From contig JAGQDJ010000208.1 in the NCBI GenBank assembly GCA_022885665.1, positions 18,006-82,005 of the forward strand: 64,000 bases of DNA, written 5' to 3'. The position numbers and the translations under genes are program-made. The stretch comes from Triops longicaudatus. Its lineage: Eukaryota; Arthropoda; Branchiopoda; Notostraca; Triopsidae. The notes under the pieces are model-generated. The model did not search any database. It saw only the letters and a list, made by a program, of their open reading frames with translations, and was not told the origin of the DNA. Below are positions 45,901 through 58,575 of the stretch, piece by piece; the stretch's first letter is position 1; every line of letters starts with the position of its first letter.

Positions 45901-46406
45901 ATCGAAGTTCTGCGACGACCTTCATTATATGCTTGGAGAGCGTCCGAGTTGGTATTGGAAGATTTGTTGGTCTGTTTGTTCGCCGGTTCTGTTAGTAGTC
46001 AGTATAACCCATTATGATATATTTTTTTCCAAATAGCTAATGCATAACTATTGAATTAAGCTGATCTTTATCGCGTCGTTGTTCTATTTCGAAAACCCCA
46101 TGATGGGCCCACAAGAATACCCCGGATGGGCTATTGGTATTGGATGGTTCCTTGCTTGTATATCGGTTATACAAATTCCATTATGGATGGGGATTCAAGT
46201 ATATAGATACGCAAAAAAGGGAGTAAGTATACAATCACAATGAAAACCGACTGTAGTGATTTTTTTTTTTTTTTTTTTTACAGGATGTTCGAGCATCGAT
46301 CCGACCTACATCGTCTTGGGGTCCCGCAGTTTCTACGTCAATATTCCCAATCACTTCAGCATACTCTAGTGACGCTCTCGTTTGTAAGGGAGAATTAGTG
46401 GTCTGA
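42994..46406 (+). CDS. Na+/Cl- dependent SLC6 transporter, nutrient amino acid transporter-like
   Basis: Predicted plasma-membrane symporter, 633 aa, 12 exons: 42994-43008, 43210-43408, 43471-43602, 43651-43969, 44781-44925, 44972-45106, 45172-45400, 45460-45572, 45621-45749, 45797-45997, 46061-46222, 46284-46406 (TGA). Exon 1 is only 15 nt (MDNPA). The SLC6 signature is at residues 50-63 (IGLSVGIGNVWRFP), then GGAFLIPYLI, ALGQYAQLGP, extracellular loop 2 with LPWSSC and EFC cysteines and several N-glycosylation sequons, then TM6 (FYSLSISWG...SYNDFHNN), DFSTSIIAG, YPEAI and TLGLDSEFALVE. The SYN and TM8 patterns resemble invertebrate NAATs more than monoamine or GABA carriers; that is inference. 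The donor at 45998 (GTCAGT) is the least certain junction. AATAAA is at 46724-46729. The gene converges with the GAS2-like gene. Confidence 0.94.
44464..44573. repeat. Long imperfect inverted repeat (hairpin) in SLC6 intron 4
   Basis: A perfect 21-bp arm at 44475-44495 pairs with 44540-44560. Pairing extends outward with one bulge (AAAACGTGCG against CGCACGCTTTT-like bases) and inward through GTTCGA/TCGAAC around an A/T-rich loop. The whole unit is about 110 nt inside the 811-bp intron 43970-44780. No TA or 8-bp target duplication was found. Confidence 0.8.
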
Positions 46407-47508
46407 GCCGAATTCGTCTCTTAAGAAACAATAGTGCGACGTTCACAATGAAGTTTGAATTCCAGAACCTGGCACTAGGATAGCTCAAAAAGACTACATT
46501 TTGTAGTTTTGTGTACAACAAGCATGCAAAGCCTTTTGTAGGATGACTACGAAAGTGCCTTTTCTGTGTTCACTTCCGACTAAAGGCTTTGCTTTCAGTA
46601 GGTAATTCTCGACTGCAGAAGCTATGTTCCTATAATGTTTAGACCCTGAAAAGATTTTATAGTTGTTAACGATCCTCCCCATATTAAAACAAAAAAGAAT
46701 TACAGCATATGTACAGTTTTGTCAATAAATCTGGCCCCAACCATGTTTGAGTCGGAAAGCGGACGAAATCTAAATGTCAGTCTTTAGTTCCACAATATTA
46801 AAAAATCCTCTTTTGTATATTAATATGTTAAAACTGAAGTGGATTTCTGGTTACTATCTGGTTACTATGGTTACCCTTGACAGTATTTTATGAAACTGAT
46901 GCGAAAAAGGTCGCAATGCCTTGAATAATATTTTAAATTCTGAACTAAAGCAATGCACGGGTAATGCGATAAAATCAGTCTTTTCCGTAACTCGAGTCGT
47001 AAAACTTTTACCATTTCTGAAATTAAAAATTTGATTGAATTTTAGTCTACCGTCCGTCCATAGCGCTAACTGAAAAAAGTTTCATCATATTACGATAACG
47101 AAGAGTTTCTTCCTCTTTTTCGGCGACGCAGAAAATGAAACAAGTTTCTAATGCGTCACTGTATGTTTGTCACATCTATACAAACAATGTCAAACTGTAC
47201 ACAAGAACCAGTAAGCTGCATCACGATCACAAAGTGGACAGCAAAACAAGACACCTAAAATTTTAATTTATATCGATTGGCAATCTTTGGAATGACAAGT
47301 GTAAATTTCACATATGAAAGAACTAAAAATAAAGCCCTGAAACATTTCTTTTTTGTGAGTTCGGAGCAGCTCAGTTAAGCCTACATCGCAGTTCACTGAC
47401 GGACATTTATAGTATGTAAGCGACTTTTAACCTTCGCAAATCGCTGGTTGTCAAGACGAGTAAAATGCACGAGATTTCTTTTCTCCCAGAAGCTCTCCAG
47501 GCAATTCT
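46407..47508. other. Convergent intergenic region (SLC6 and GAS2-like 3' ends)
   Basis: No gene. It carries the AATAAA at 46724-46729 for the plus-strand SLC6 gene. A short duplication, GGTTACTATCTGGTTACTAT, lies near 46850-46869. Confidence 0.5.
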
Positions 47509-50500
47509 TTACCTTTTGAGGAGTACATTACGCGCAACAGGTGCCCTAGCAAATGAAAACCCGAGCGTTCGGCTTGGCTCGGGTGTGAGTTGCAAAGCTC
47601 CTTCAAACGCCGTCGAGTGACGACTTAATTGTTTGGTGGTTTTCGATGGCAAGCTTTGGTCGGCTCGAAAACTGCTACGCCGAACCGGAGTGCTAGGATT
47701 GGGGCTTCGATTTTGGCTTAAATTTAATGTCAAACTACGGACTACTTTACGGGGACGGTTTCGGACTTCTGCCGGTTTCGGACCGTTTTCCTTCGCCGCG
47801 TCAGGCAAGTGAGACGTCTCGTCGGCCAAGGCAGGGAGGCTGGAACGATAGCTGTCCAGTCTGGTAACCTTCTTGGTTTCAGGGGTTGGGCTTCGGCTCG
47901 AGCGGGACCGACAAGGATCGTGACGAATCAAGTAATGCTCAAAGGTATCCCAGCCACCGCCCACGCGGACCATCACGTGCCGTTCTTTGAACAACTACGT
48001 AAATCTCACATTCAGGACCTTCAAAAGTTCTGACAACTTTTTGTTCTCTTACCCTAACAAAGATATTTTTTCCACCTATGGAATACAAGCCCTCAGATAT
48101 CTTGTAAATCTGAAGCCGGGCACAGTGTTCTTGCACACAACGGCATTCCACTTGAGATGCTATGGCTAGTTGTTCAACCTACAACCATAAACAAACATAG
48201 ATTAGAACCATAAAAAATGCAAATGAATCAAGTATTATTTCACAAGTAAAACTACACGTGACCTTTGCAATGAACCCTTAATCATAACATGGCAAAGGTA
48301 AGAGAGTTGCGAGTAGTTCTCTATCTGACATAAAAATCCACTTCACCTTTTTATCAAGCTCAGATTTAACATGTAGGCGCTTGTCTCCGTCCTTATTCAA
48401 GAGAATCACAGGCGATTTCAAGCTATCACGACCATCATCTTCGGAATGCTCCACGTTGCCATTAGAAGGCGATACTGAGATAGCAGGTTCACCCACAGCC
48501 ATGAGAGTTAGCGATCTTTAAAAGATACACAACAGGTTAGTCAAGACGGCTAGATTTATTTACAGAGGAAAGGAGGTGAGCTAAAAGAATGAAGAAACGC
48601 AGCCTACTTGTTTAACGACGCTACAGGTGGGATGCATCTATTTTCCTCTAAGAGTTCTAATCGGTGTCTCTCCATCTGTTGCTCAATATCCCTTTCCAGC
48701 TGTACTAAACCTGGGGGTTCGACATCCAAGTGCGAAGCGAGTCTCCCCACTTCCAACAACGACAGAATCACATTACGAGGTTCGGTGTGCTTAACTAAAC
48801 ATTGACACAGCTCATTAACCATACATCCTTAACGAAGATCCCAAACTGACCGAGTCCTTCGCTTTCAAATAACAAGTTGTCATGTACACCCCAAGTCCGA
48901 CAAAACTTGATAAAAAAGGAGGCATTTTCGCGGGCGAAAAAACTTTGTTTCGGTGCTTGCTCCCAACAACGAATTCTATTGGCTGGAACAGACTAGCAAA
49001 AAAAAAAAAGAAAAAAAAAAGAAAAACAAGTTGGTCACCCATACACACATAGCGAGATAGATATAAATAAATTAAATACATAAAAATGCTAAGGTGTAAA
49101 TGGATTCATGAATGATTGTCCTCCAATACACTAAGGCAGAGAACGTGCTGTCCTGTGAAAATGAAGAAAAAGGAATTTCCCTAACAACATAAGCTACGTC
49201 AATAGCCCTAAGTGTAAAACAACATCTTCACCACTTTGGGAGTCAAAAACTCCGAGTCATCTTTGTGGATTCATTCAAATCGCTTGCCGGAAGAACAAGA
49301 TAAACTCTTTAAAAAGCTGTAAATAATCTATCATGTTTGACTACGACACATCTGAAGGATGTGAAGAGCCTACGTGATCAGATTCAAGGTCTCTGGGGGA
49401 AAAAAAATCTTTTTCTACGGGCAAACATTACAGCTCCTTGAAAGCCAAGTAGGGAAAAGTCTTAACTTTCCCAGGGGAAATATAATTAAAAAAGGTTTAT
49501 TATGGGAATTTTGTCCGAATAAGATCGTTCGGCAAGCTTTACAGCAGTTTACTATAACCTGTTATACCTGCGCAGCTTTGAGACGTGATTCTCTCCAGCT
49601 CGCTCGCGATGGTATAGCTTTTGTCGGCGTGCTTTCTCTCAACGTTGAAGATTCATGATGTGGAGGCTCATGACCATTAATCAGCACTTCAGGAGTTGTA
49701 GCCACTTCTTCACTCCAACCGGCGTCAATAATAGATTTGGCCTGATGCTGTATAAAACGTGCCAAGTGGCAAAGCAAGACACCATCGTCAAGGGCATCCA
49801 ACAGTGTATCCGCACTTAGATGCTCCAACTCTAAAAAAGGGAATACGCAAAAACCCTATTACGATATGCTATTTAACATACCTCAACTCAAAGACCTATC
49901 GCGTTCTATGCACCAATCACTTCAGGTGGAATGCCATAAAAAAACATTACCATCGAGGCTACTTCAGAGTCAGACGTAAAAAAAAAAAGTCGATAAAAAT
50001 GGAAAACGAACTGATAACCGGTAATAATGTGAATACATTCCAAGCAACCGACAGTGCATCGACGGTTGCATACAACTAACGGTAATGGTAGCACGACAAA
50101 AAAGTGTTACATCAATTTTTAATGGAATGGTGCAACTAAAATAGGGTGCTCTTCTATTGTACAATTAATGTTGTGTATAACTTTCACGAATAATGCCATT
50201 TTTACTTTGTGCACCTCACGTCGAAACTGAGGCCACCGAATATTATTAGGAGAATGTCATGAGCAATTCCACGAATACTGAACCGTGTTTCGTGTTTCTA
50301 ACAAACACAAGAACATCCAAATACTCCAATATATTCCAAATATGATAAACACAAAACAATAACAAAAAAAGAACACTCCAGTATATGTAGAATATTCCAA
50401 TGGAAACAGGGATTTTTTTAACTGGATATGAATACGACTTGGATCCACAAAAGTCTAAAACAATAGGCAAGTTTTAACGCGTAGCATCATTAATGCGAAT

Positions 50501-53161
50501 AAATCGCCTGTAGTTTGTGAAAGCACCAATTTCTATAGACTACTTACCTAAAAAGCTTCATGTAACACTAGTTTTGCTCAGTGTCCTAGTAATAGCAAAT
50601 AGGCGAGGTCATGCTTTTTTTTCCAAGGCCTGAATTACAGTGTTAAGTAATTTGGGCTCTTAAGGTAAGTTTCACCAGTTGTTCTTTGTGGTTAAACTGC
50701 TTTATTGGAGAGAGCGAAAGTTCAACCTTCTAAAAATAAAGAAGACAAAACTTTTCACACTATTTTTGGTTTGTTTTTATAGTTATAACTAAGCTTTAAA
50801 AATATGCACATAGTGATAAATCACCCGCTCACAAACTTGAAGATACCCAACTTAAAATAAAGAAGTATACGACGTGCTTAATGGTATTCGTGACGCGTAA
50901 TGCGAGAGTTCTTCGAACATTGTGCATTGTAAACAGATTCTTCAATTTATCATCTACATAAACTTAGCCTCAACCAGCCTATTTCGTCCATTTCAATAGC
51001 GAAGTCTACCAACAGTATAAATAGATTTTACCGTATCCTGATAAATGCACTTTGCTAAGAATGAATCCACAAAAAAAGAACTACATTATTCCAATACCGC
51101 GTATTAACAGTCAGCTTCAGTTCTATATCACCCGAACGCAGAAGCAAACCGAACCTTCTATCTTTATTCTTGGTGGCAGCACCTTGAAGGAAACGTATTC
51201 ACAGCCATCAGAAAATCCACTTTCGTTCTATAGTTCGTAAAAAACTTGACCACACAGTTGATATTCATTCTCCCACAGCGTTGAACGTGTGTTCACGTCG
51301 GCAATATTTTTTTGCATTGTAAATACGGAAAACTCGTATTTCTGAAGAACGTTTTTATAATTTAGCACTAAGAAAGATAAGACGCCAAAAAAGTCCAACG
51401 TGCACTTACCAAGCATGAAAATATGTAGCAGAGTGTATAAAAATTATGCCATAAACAAAAACAACCAACGAGCAGTTCATTGTTTATGCATGAGCGTACC
51501 AACAAGGTAGCACACGCACAATATTTTCATTCTTATCTTCTTTAACCTATGCAAATGAGTTCTGATTTACCACGCGAGGCCTAGCATACTCGAAACTCTT
51601 ATTTCCTTTTCTCTGACTTACAACTTGCAACAAAAAAGCGAAAGTCTCTGTACCATTTAGTGGTCTGAAGTTGTAGTGCATGTTTTACTCTTTATTTTCA
51701 ATTATTTATTTTTTAAAACACAATTTCTTGAGTGCCCACAGAACCAACCAACTCCTAAATGGTCAACACCGGCTCGGCTATCTCAAAGCTCTTTAGAGGT
51801 AACTTTATCTCGAGTTCCAAACGTCCTTGTAAACACTCAAGAAGGGATAATAGCAATGTTCGTAAAAGCGGTTAGGCAACTTCATTCACAGTGTCGTAAA
51901 ACCTACCTACAACCCAAGCTTGTCTTAAGTTGCTTAAAGGATTGACCTGACCTCCAGAGTACAAAAGCCTACCCCCACACATACTTACACACCAAAAAAA
52001 GCCCTTCAAGTGTGCAAAGTCACGCATGCTGTAAACAACTACTAATTCCGAATAAAAACACTTATAATTTACATCTACTTAAACTATTTCAGATTTCGCT
52101 TACTTCCTTACACAGAAACGCAATACCTCGTCAATGCTAAGTAAACGACCCATTGCGAACGATCAAAACGTAAAATCTCGGAATAATAGTTTTCTTAAGA
52201 CTTAAAATTTCGGAATTTAATTTAAAAAGCTTTTTACGACTATAAGAAGCAATTGCTTGACGGCAACACAGGAAAGCGTGCAACAACATGAACGATTGCA
52301 TGGAATGTCAAGAGCAGTTTTATGTAAACTCAGAACTGTTCGGTAAGTCCGACAAACTAACATGGACAAAATTCGGTACAGAATTTTGCCAACTATATCC
52401 TGAAACAAAATCTAGGCAGCAAACAAAACAGATACTTAACTCTCCATGTAAACACAATATGGTTTTAACGAAAATATTTAGCCAAGTAATTTTCCACCAG
52501 GGAAGTAAGATTTTCCACCGCATATTAATTTGCGCAAAAATACCAAAAAGTGCGTTTTTAAATAGACTCTGGTTTATTATAAACTACTGATCTGGGGCAA
52601 ATTCTAACATCCAATATAATAAAAACTGTAAGCAAAGTTTCCACAACATTTAAAACTATTATGCCTGCTGCAACGTGCTGGAACATAAAATACTAATCCC
52701 ACTGACATGTGACTTAAGAGAAAGTTACCTTTCTTTTACACTACCTAAATATGACAAACATGTTGCAATTTACACTCTTAAAACCCATTCCTCCGAATTT
52801 CGGACTAGTTATATATTTACTTTTTTCAAAAGACTGTGTAGCTTCAAAATTCACAGGGTTCAGATTAGCGAAGTAACATCATACGAAATCAAAATGAATG
52901 CTTACCTAAAGTTTTATTCAACCAATCGGCAATGTCTTCCCGTAACGGTTCAAGATGTCTTTGCTGCGCATCCATGATGCGCTGCTGATAAAATTGCAAT
53001 ATCTCAGCTTCGGTTTGAGGTAACTCAGGGTTGCTCACTGATCCACTGCGGCTCCAATACAAACCATTTATTCCTCTAGCCACCCACTCTGGCCGACCTT
53101 CAAAACGCCGCTGGGTTTCACAGCGTCCCGGGCCGGGCGAACTGCACTGAGACTCACTCAT
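47509..53161 (-). CDS. GAS2-like protein (CH + GAR domains), actin-microtubule linker
   Basis: Cytoskeletal cross-linker of the GAS2/Pickled eggs family, 542 aa, 7 exons (5' to 3'): 53161-52906, 49830-49568, 48992-48851, 48794-48608, 48515-48347, 48178-48053, 47994-47509. The calponin-homology domain (about residues 65-210) has REDIADWLN, LDDGVLLCHLARF, SFFARENASFFIKFCR, LLFESEGLV and ILSLLEVGRLAS; the FFAREN block is a GAS2-type hallmark. The GAR domain (about 334-410), which binds microtubules, shows LDKKVEQLA, the ECRC cysteines, YKISEGLYSIGG and HVMVRVGGGWDTFEHYL. The C-tail is basic and Ser/Pro/Arg-rich. The model ends at the TAA at 47509; that base context (AAAAG|GTAAAG) could also be a donor, so a longer isoform is possible. 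Intron 1 is 3.1 kb, the rest are mostly short. Confidence 0.92.
49831..52905. other. Intron 1 of the GAS2-like gene
   Basis: 3.1-kb AT-rich intron splitting the start of the CH domain. Several short ORFs on both strands have no domain features. No transposon end or RNA gene was recognised. Confidence 0.5.
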
Positions 53162-54436
53162 CGTGTAGTAAAACGAAACTTTCTTCTTTTTCTGCGTCCC
53201 GCTGTTAAAAAGCTTTCCTAAAACGAACATCACTTCCTTATAGCACACATCAAACTTTTAACATACGTTCATTAGTATCAATCACGATCTTACTATTCCC
53301 ACTATTAGCGCAGCTAAGCAAAGGAAATATTGGCAATAGAATACTAAGGAGAATTCCATAATCGCGCCATAGTTAGGTCTTGTAAATACGTAATAAAGCA
53401 ATAGTTGAAAACCCCAAAGCAATAAAGCAACCAAGAACCTCTTAAGGCTCCCAAAATCTATTTCAATTCTTTTTCAGACTGACTACTAAAAATTACGGTA
53501 TTAAACATGCTAAATGGGAGGACCCATAGAACAGGCGAAATTCCTTGAAATTTTTGTTTTCAACAACACAGTGAGGTACGGAGTTGCAACTGTTCTAAAT
53601 GGCGTACATGGCAAAATGTACTAAAACGAGTTGTAATGTTTAGATTAAAAGAAACAAATCCGACATTAAATTTCATATTTGGAAGCCTTGGCCGCATCTT
53701 GAAATGATGCAACTTGTAACATTCCAGTAAAATACGACTACTTCAGCGGTCAGAGAAGTCCAAGCTTCTTTAAAAGACGTCAAAAACTAGAAAAAGTCCA
53801 TAATTGTTAACAAAGCTTAACAGCTGATTTTTTTTCCCGCAGAGCTGTTTGTTAAATCCCCGATTTTCAAGCAATATTATATTTCGGCCAAGTATTCACA
53901 AAAATTTCACTTCAACGCTCTCTTATTTATTTCTGGTTGTCATGCTCTCTCTCTCTCTCTGTTGTTACTCTCAATTTTTCTCTTAGCAGTAATAAATTCG
54001 CCGTTGGCTCATAAATCAATGTGGTCCATTGGAAACAACACGATCGCTTAAGGCAAGTAATCCAATAAGCAAGCAAAGCTAATGAAGGCTGCAAATGGGA
54101 GCGAGAAGAACTTGCATAGGAGATGCACGGGTTTTGGCGAAAGTATTACTAAAGGTATTTAGCAAAGTAACATTGTTATACAAAGAGATTAGGGAAAGAA
54201 ATAATTATCTTCGAACAAGTAGATGTGTAGGAGTCTTAAGCGTGACTTGTCATGCAGTAGAGACTAAACAAAATGTCCGAAAAAAAGGCGCAAAAATGTG
54301 AAATGTCTTACTTTTTTTTCGATGCGCGGAATCCATGCGCGAAACTGAACAAAGAACTTAAAAAAACTAGATAACTTTGTGTTTCATGGTATAACTAAGA
54401 ATGAGAAACTCAGGCTTAAAAACACGAAGAAAGTAT
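53162..54436. other. Spacer between GAS2-like and PIGC genes (both minus strand)
   Basis: It contains the 5' flank of the GAS2-like gene. A (CT)n run at about 53943-53961 reads as GAGAG on the gene's strand, about 780 bp upstream of its ATG, and could be a GAGA-type element or a simple microsatellite. No gene was recognised. Confidence 0.45.
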
Positions 54437-55261
54437 TTATTTCACTTCTTGTATCATAGCTTCATCCCAAGGACCGTGAATATTTTCCTTGAATGACTGG
54501 GCATAAACGAACAAAACTGGACAGATTACATTAACCAGGACAATTATTAGCCCAAAGAACAATGTCATTACGCTGGAGACACTATATGTTACACTCAAGC
54601 TACTTAGGAAACAAAGTAACGAAATTATTGGGGAGTAATTACTACTTTGGTAAAAGAATGGGAATAATACAAAATAGAATACAGCTAAAGTAAGAAGAAC
54701 GAAAGTATCTTGCGCGGTCATCAACCGCGAGGCTAAACAGATTGCGCCACAAATACTGGTGTTCAGCGAGACTGGTTTGGAAGCTTCACTAGCTCCGACG
54801 CCGTAGTCTTGAAACACTAAATGGGCTACGAACAATATGACCGCCATGGCGTAAATTGTGTCGGTACTAATCGAGTCTGTCAGTGTCCTTAGCATGGGAC
54901 ACGCTACATAGCCAATGAGTGCGTAAGTAAAAGAACTGCGAGCAACCGACCCCCAAGGCGCAACGTTTTCATTCGTGAAGACATATCGTTGCCAAAGGTA
55001 ACAGCTGATAACTATAAGACTGTTAACGGCCATCAGCCGGACCGTAGATACAACAGCATCTTTTAACATGAAGTACACAGCAACAAAATTTGTTACCACG
55101 GAAAGCCACGTGGTTATCCGTGATGCGCCTAACAATGCGTGAGGCAGGGGTACGATTTGAACATGGGCGTTCCGTTTCAAATCGCGAAGAAACAAAGTTG
55201 CATCCGTATAATTATCTGATACAGGCTGTTCTTTATACAGAATCTTTTGCCATTCAACCAT
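54437..55261 (-). CDS. PIGC: PIG-C, GPI GlcNAc-transferase subunit C
   Basis: Subunit of the endoplasmic-reticulum complex that transfers GlcNAc from UDP-GlcNAc to phosphatidylinositol, the first step of GPI-anchor synthesis. Intronless, 274 aa, about the usual size for the family. It starts MVEWQKILYKEQPVSDNYTD, a conserved PIG-C N-terminus. It keeps the family's best motifs: PMLRTLTDSISTDTIYAMAV (mid-protein), FQDYG, SLNTSICGAICLASRL, and FKENIHGPWDEA at the C-terminus. Multiple hydrophobic helices match the polytopic fold. The stop codon (54437-54439) overlaps an AATAAA on the same strand, implying a very short 3' UTR. The ATG at 55261 has no competing upstream in-frame start nearby. Confidence 0.97.
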   Translation of the reverse strand: MVEWQKILYKEQPVSDNYTDATLFLRDLKRNAHVQIVPLPHALLGASRITTWLSVVTNFVAVYFMLKDAVVSTVRLMAVNSLIVISCYLWQRYVFTNENVAPWGSVARSSFTYALIGYVACPMLRTLTDSISTDTIYAMAVILFVAHLVFQDYGVGASEASKPVSLNTSICGAICLASRLMTAQDTFVLLTLAVFYFVLFPFFYQSSNYSPIISLLCFLSSLSVTYSVSSVMTLFFGLIIVLVNVICPVLFVYAQSFKENIHGPWDEAMIQEVK

Positions 55262-55583
55262 TGCCTTCGGTTGTGAGGAGATACGTAGGCAAATATTTTC
55301 TGTTCTCTTAGCAAAACGCCAAACGAATTTCCTAAACAGGAAGATCCGTTAGTTTTTACTCGGATGCTGAAAACTGATAATTTTTTTTATTTTAAACAAT
55401 AAGCCATATCTAGTAAATCTGAATGTGCAAAGAACTGTCCAAAGCCTCTGCATTAAGACATATTTTTCTTACAGCTGGGTTGGATGAAAGAAGATACACA
55501 GTCCGGCAATTGGCTAGGCTTAATTCGATTTGCTAAGCTTATTCAAATTTTGGATGCTCTGTATGCTTCCTGCAGCGTCCTAT
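55262..55583. promoter_or_regulatory. 5' flank of PIGC
   Basis: Short spacer between PIGC and an upstream same-strand ORF. It would hold the PIGC 5' UTR and promoter; no TATA box is obvious, as expected for a housekeeping gene. Confidence 0.25.
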
Positions 55584-55769
55584 CTATCGCATCTTTTGTT
55601 TTGTTGATAGGTATGAAAGTTTAGTCTCAATGTGGGATCTTCTTTCTGACAAGTCATTCCCTATGCGAACCGGCTCATCTTCCACGATTTCTCCATAAGG
55701 AAAATCCATTTCCGGATTAGCAATTTCTGTACAACTACGCTCCAAACTGGAATCTACAAACACATTCAT
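55584..55769 (-). CDS. Unassigned 61-aa ORF upstream of PIGC
   Basis: ATG at 55767-55769, stop at 55584-55586. The product is acidic and hydrophilic (contains DFPYGEIVEDEPVRIGND) with a more basic C-terminus, and has no signal peptide or membrane helix. Its composition looks more coding-like than most short ORFs here. It lies 322 bp upstream of PIGC on the same strand, so it could be a small independent gene, an upstream ORF of the PIGC transcript, or chance. I do not recognise it. Confidence 0.3.
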   Translation of the reverse strand: MNVFVDSSLERSCTEIANPEMDFPYGEIVEDEPVRIGNDLSERRSHIETKLSYLSTKQKMR

Positions 55770-58036
55770 TATGGAACGTTTGTATTCAACTCGCTATTTG
55801 CGCAGGGAGCCCTTCCAAGAAACCATTGCCAAAAAGATTATAGGAGAAAGGCTTCTAAGATAAGCTTGTAAATTAAAGGATACCTTCAGTTGCTCCTTTA
55901 CTTGCGACAAGATCAAGATTTCTTCGTCGGAAATGTTCCTTAGCGTTATAAACAGACCCAAATACTAGCCTAGTAGCCAAGTCACACAATTTTACTTTCC
56001 GATGATTAGCCTTACAATTCTTTACTTATTCCGGGTATCCAGCACCTTTTGCAATCTAACAAGGTCTTGGTGCGAACTTGGAAGATTTGTCAGACTGTTT
56101 CATAGAATTAACAGACTAACTTTAAACTAGAACTGCTAATTCCTGATGGTGTCATCTGGAGTTTAAAATAGAAAAGCCATATCCACGAGCTTTTATATGC
56201 CTTTGTTTCATAAAGTAATATTTTAACAGAAACAAAAATCAAGAACTCTAAGGTCTGACTACTTAAAATAACATACTCGTGCATGTATAAGTAGACTTAC
56301 TGAGAATGGTTGAAACGTCACTAAAATTTGCACAAGTACCTGTTTATTCTGAGCTGCATTAACTTTTCAAATATTAATATTTAAGAACGCTAAATCAAGA
56401 CAATTTTTTTTTCAAACAACTGTCTGGATCGTCAGGAAAGCTTGGCGGTAGAAGGTAAAAACTGAATGTAAATAACAGCCTCTTTGTTGTCACTTTCCTG
56501 AAAAATTGAAGTTAAGGTTAAAAGTAAATGGCCTTGGGAGTATACCTATTTAATGTGAAAAATTTTGTAGCTTTTACCAAATGCAATTAGGAATTAATTG
56601 ACACAATATTACCTGCAAAGACTTCTCTCGAATTCACCAAAACAATGCCAGCAAAAATCAATTCCCAGCGAGGACGGTGAAATGCGTCGTCAAGTCAGCT
56701 CGTACGACACCTAGTAGGAAGAACTAGAAAGAATGCGTCTCATGCAGCGGACAACTGTAGGCTCGAGTCTCCGTGTACCAACTTTCAACGAGTGTTAGGG
56801 AATCCACGTAACTCGGGAAGGAATGAGCTATCGTGAACCCGTAAATCATAAAATGAATATGCTATTTAAAAAATAGTCGATTAAACTTACCACGAAGATA
56901 GTGTGTAATTTTAGAATCTATAATGAATTGCAAAATTAAAAAACGCTACTCGTTCTAGAGCCCAAAGTGTAAATTCTCGTGTTCGTTACGGCTAAACGAG
57001 TTGACCTTTAGATGATTTCGCAAGCTCAGGAAAGTTAAGCTTTCGTGGTAACTTAAAAGCCTACCGAGATTCTGAACGATTTTATGTAAAATTTGTAACT
57101 GTTCGATGTAAAGCTTATTCGTAATTGACTTTTAATCGATTTGCAGAATCGACCTCAAAATTTATTAATTTTAGGGAGAGTGCAAAGCTGCAGAACTCCG
57201 AAGACAATAGTAGAAAAACCGCCAATTTGGCTTTAGATTCTTATAAAAATAATATGGTGTCATGTCAAATCTTACGAGACTTATTCAAGTATATTTTCTG
57301 TCCTTGGAAAGCCGGATATTAAATACATCTGAATTACTGTGGAGAAAGTCGACAAATCTTGATTGCGACTAGCGTCACTCCACAAGAAAGGTATTCGACC
57401 TATCGAGCTCACATATGCAACTTGCAGCACCGGTACGAATCTGTATATACACTTATGTCGAAGAATTACTTCACGTCCCTGGGATCGAGTTTTTTTTTTT
57501 AATGTGAATCTATGTTCAATATTAAGAAGTAATTTTGAATTGGACAACATTAGTGCAAACCGAAAAAAATTGCCTTCTGTCAAGCTGATTGTTATTGGCG
57601 TGATTTTACAGTATTTCATACACGTTATGGCTCAGACCCTAGGTTATGTCGGAGAACCCACTGCACACGTACATCTACTGTGGATTTTGGTTGGTACGTA
57701 GACAATAACCGCCGATAAAACAAATGATTCCATGTACAAAAAAAACGGCCAACAGGTGTAAACTATTTTGACGTACGCCCAAATGTTACATCTGAAATTT
57801 CTTATTCCTTAGAAATTGCAAAGCAATCAAGCAAAGATGCCACAAATCAGTGTACCTAAACCAGCCGGGGTGTTAGGCTATGTAAGATTGAACAAGTTCT
57901 ATCCTATCCTAAGCTTATCCGAGAAAACCTCGAAGACCCACAATACGAATTCAAGCAATCGAGAACATCTACTTGAATGAATAGTCTTTTTAATATGGTC
58001 GATAATATGTATTCATAAATAATTTCTTAGGATAGT
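55770..58036. other. Intergenic region, no gene recognised
   Basis: AT-rich with chance ORFs only. The longest overlapping pair, at 57281-57701 on opposite strands, has no domain and poor coding character. Confidence 0.45.
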
Positions 58037-58540
58037 CTAATAACGGGCGGGGGCAGGGTAGGCAGCGGGGGCGGAGTAGGCAGCGGGAGCGGGGTAGGCA
58101 GCGGGGGTACGGACGGTGGCCCAGACAGCGGCGACTTCAGGGGTCAGGGCAGGGGCAACGGGCAAGTGGTCACCCTTGGGCTGGAAGCCGTTTTCGTCAG
58201 CGACCCAGGTCAAAGTGAAACGTTGGCCATCGGGGGCAACCCAGTAGGTGGAGCCTTTGTTGGTGTTACCGTACTCGTAGCCGATTTGCTTCTGGGCTTG
58301 GGCTTCTTCGCGAGTAGTGGCATCAGATCCAGCGTAGCTATAATCATGGTTTATTAGATAACTTGTTGTTTTGAAAAATCACCAAACTTACCTCCATTGG
58401 CTGCTACCGTCAGGGTTGCGGACATCGCTTTGGCTCACGATGGTGATCTCAGGCTGCTTGGCATAGCTAGGGTAGGCTTGTGGGTACACACTAGCAGCAG
58501 AGGCAGCAGCCAAAAGAGCGGCGATGATGAAGAATTTCAT
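58037..58540 (-). CDS. Cuticle protein with Rebers-Riddiford chitin-binding domain
   Basis: Secreted structural protein of the exoskeleton, 149 aa, two exons (58540-58392 and 58337-58037; 54-bp intron, phase 2). A signal peptide (MKFFIIAALLAAASA) is cleaved near residue 15-17. The chitin-binding_4 (RR) core spans about residues 30-112: EITIVSQSDVRNPDGSSQWS, then IGYEYGN, YWVAPDGQRFTLTWVADENG and FQPKGDHLP. The C-terminus has three AAYPAP/AAYSAP repeats typical of cuticle proteins. The gene is markedly more GC-rich than its surroundings, as expected for a highly expressed protein. RR proteins with this DVRNPDGSSQWS start resemble those of crustaceans. Confidence 0.97.
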
Positions 58541-58575
58541 GGTTGGTTGATTGAAGTATCAGCGAACGGAACTGA

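Noticed and set aside
57281..57701. Overlapping 112-codon ORFs on opposite strands
   Set aside because: Neither strand shows domain or splice support; mutual overlap of similar length suggests chance.
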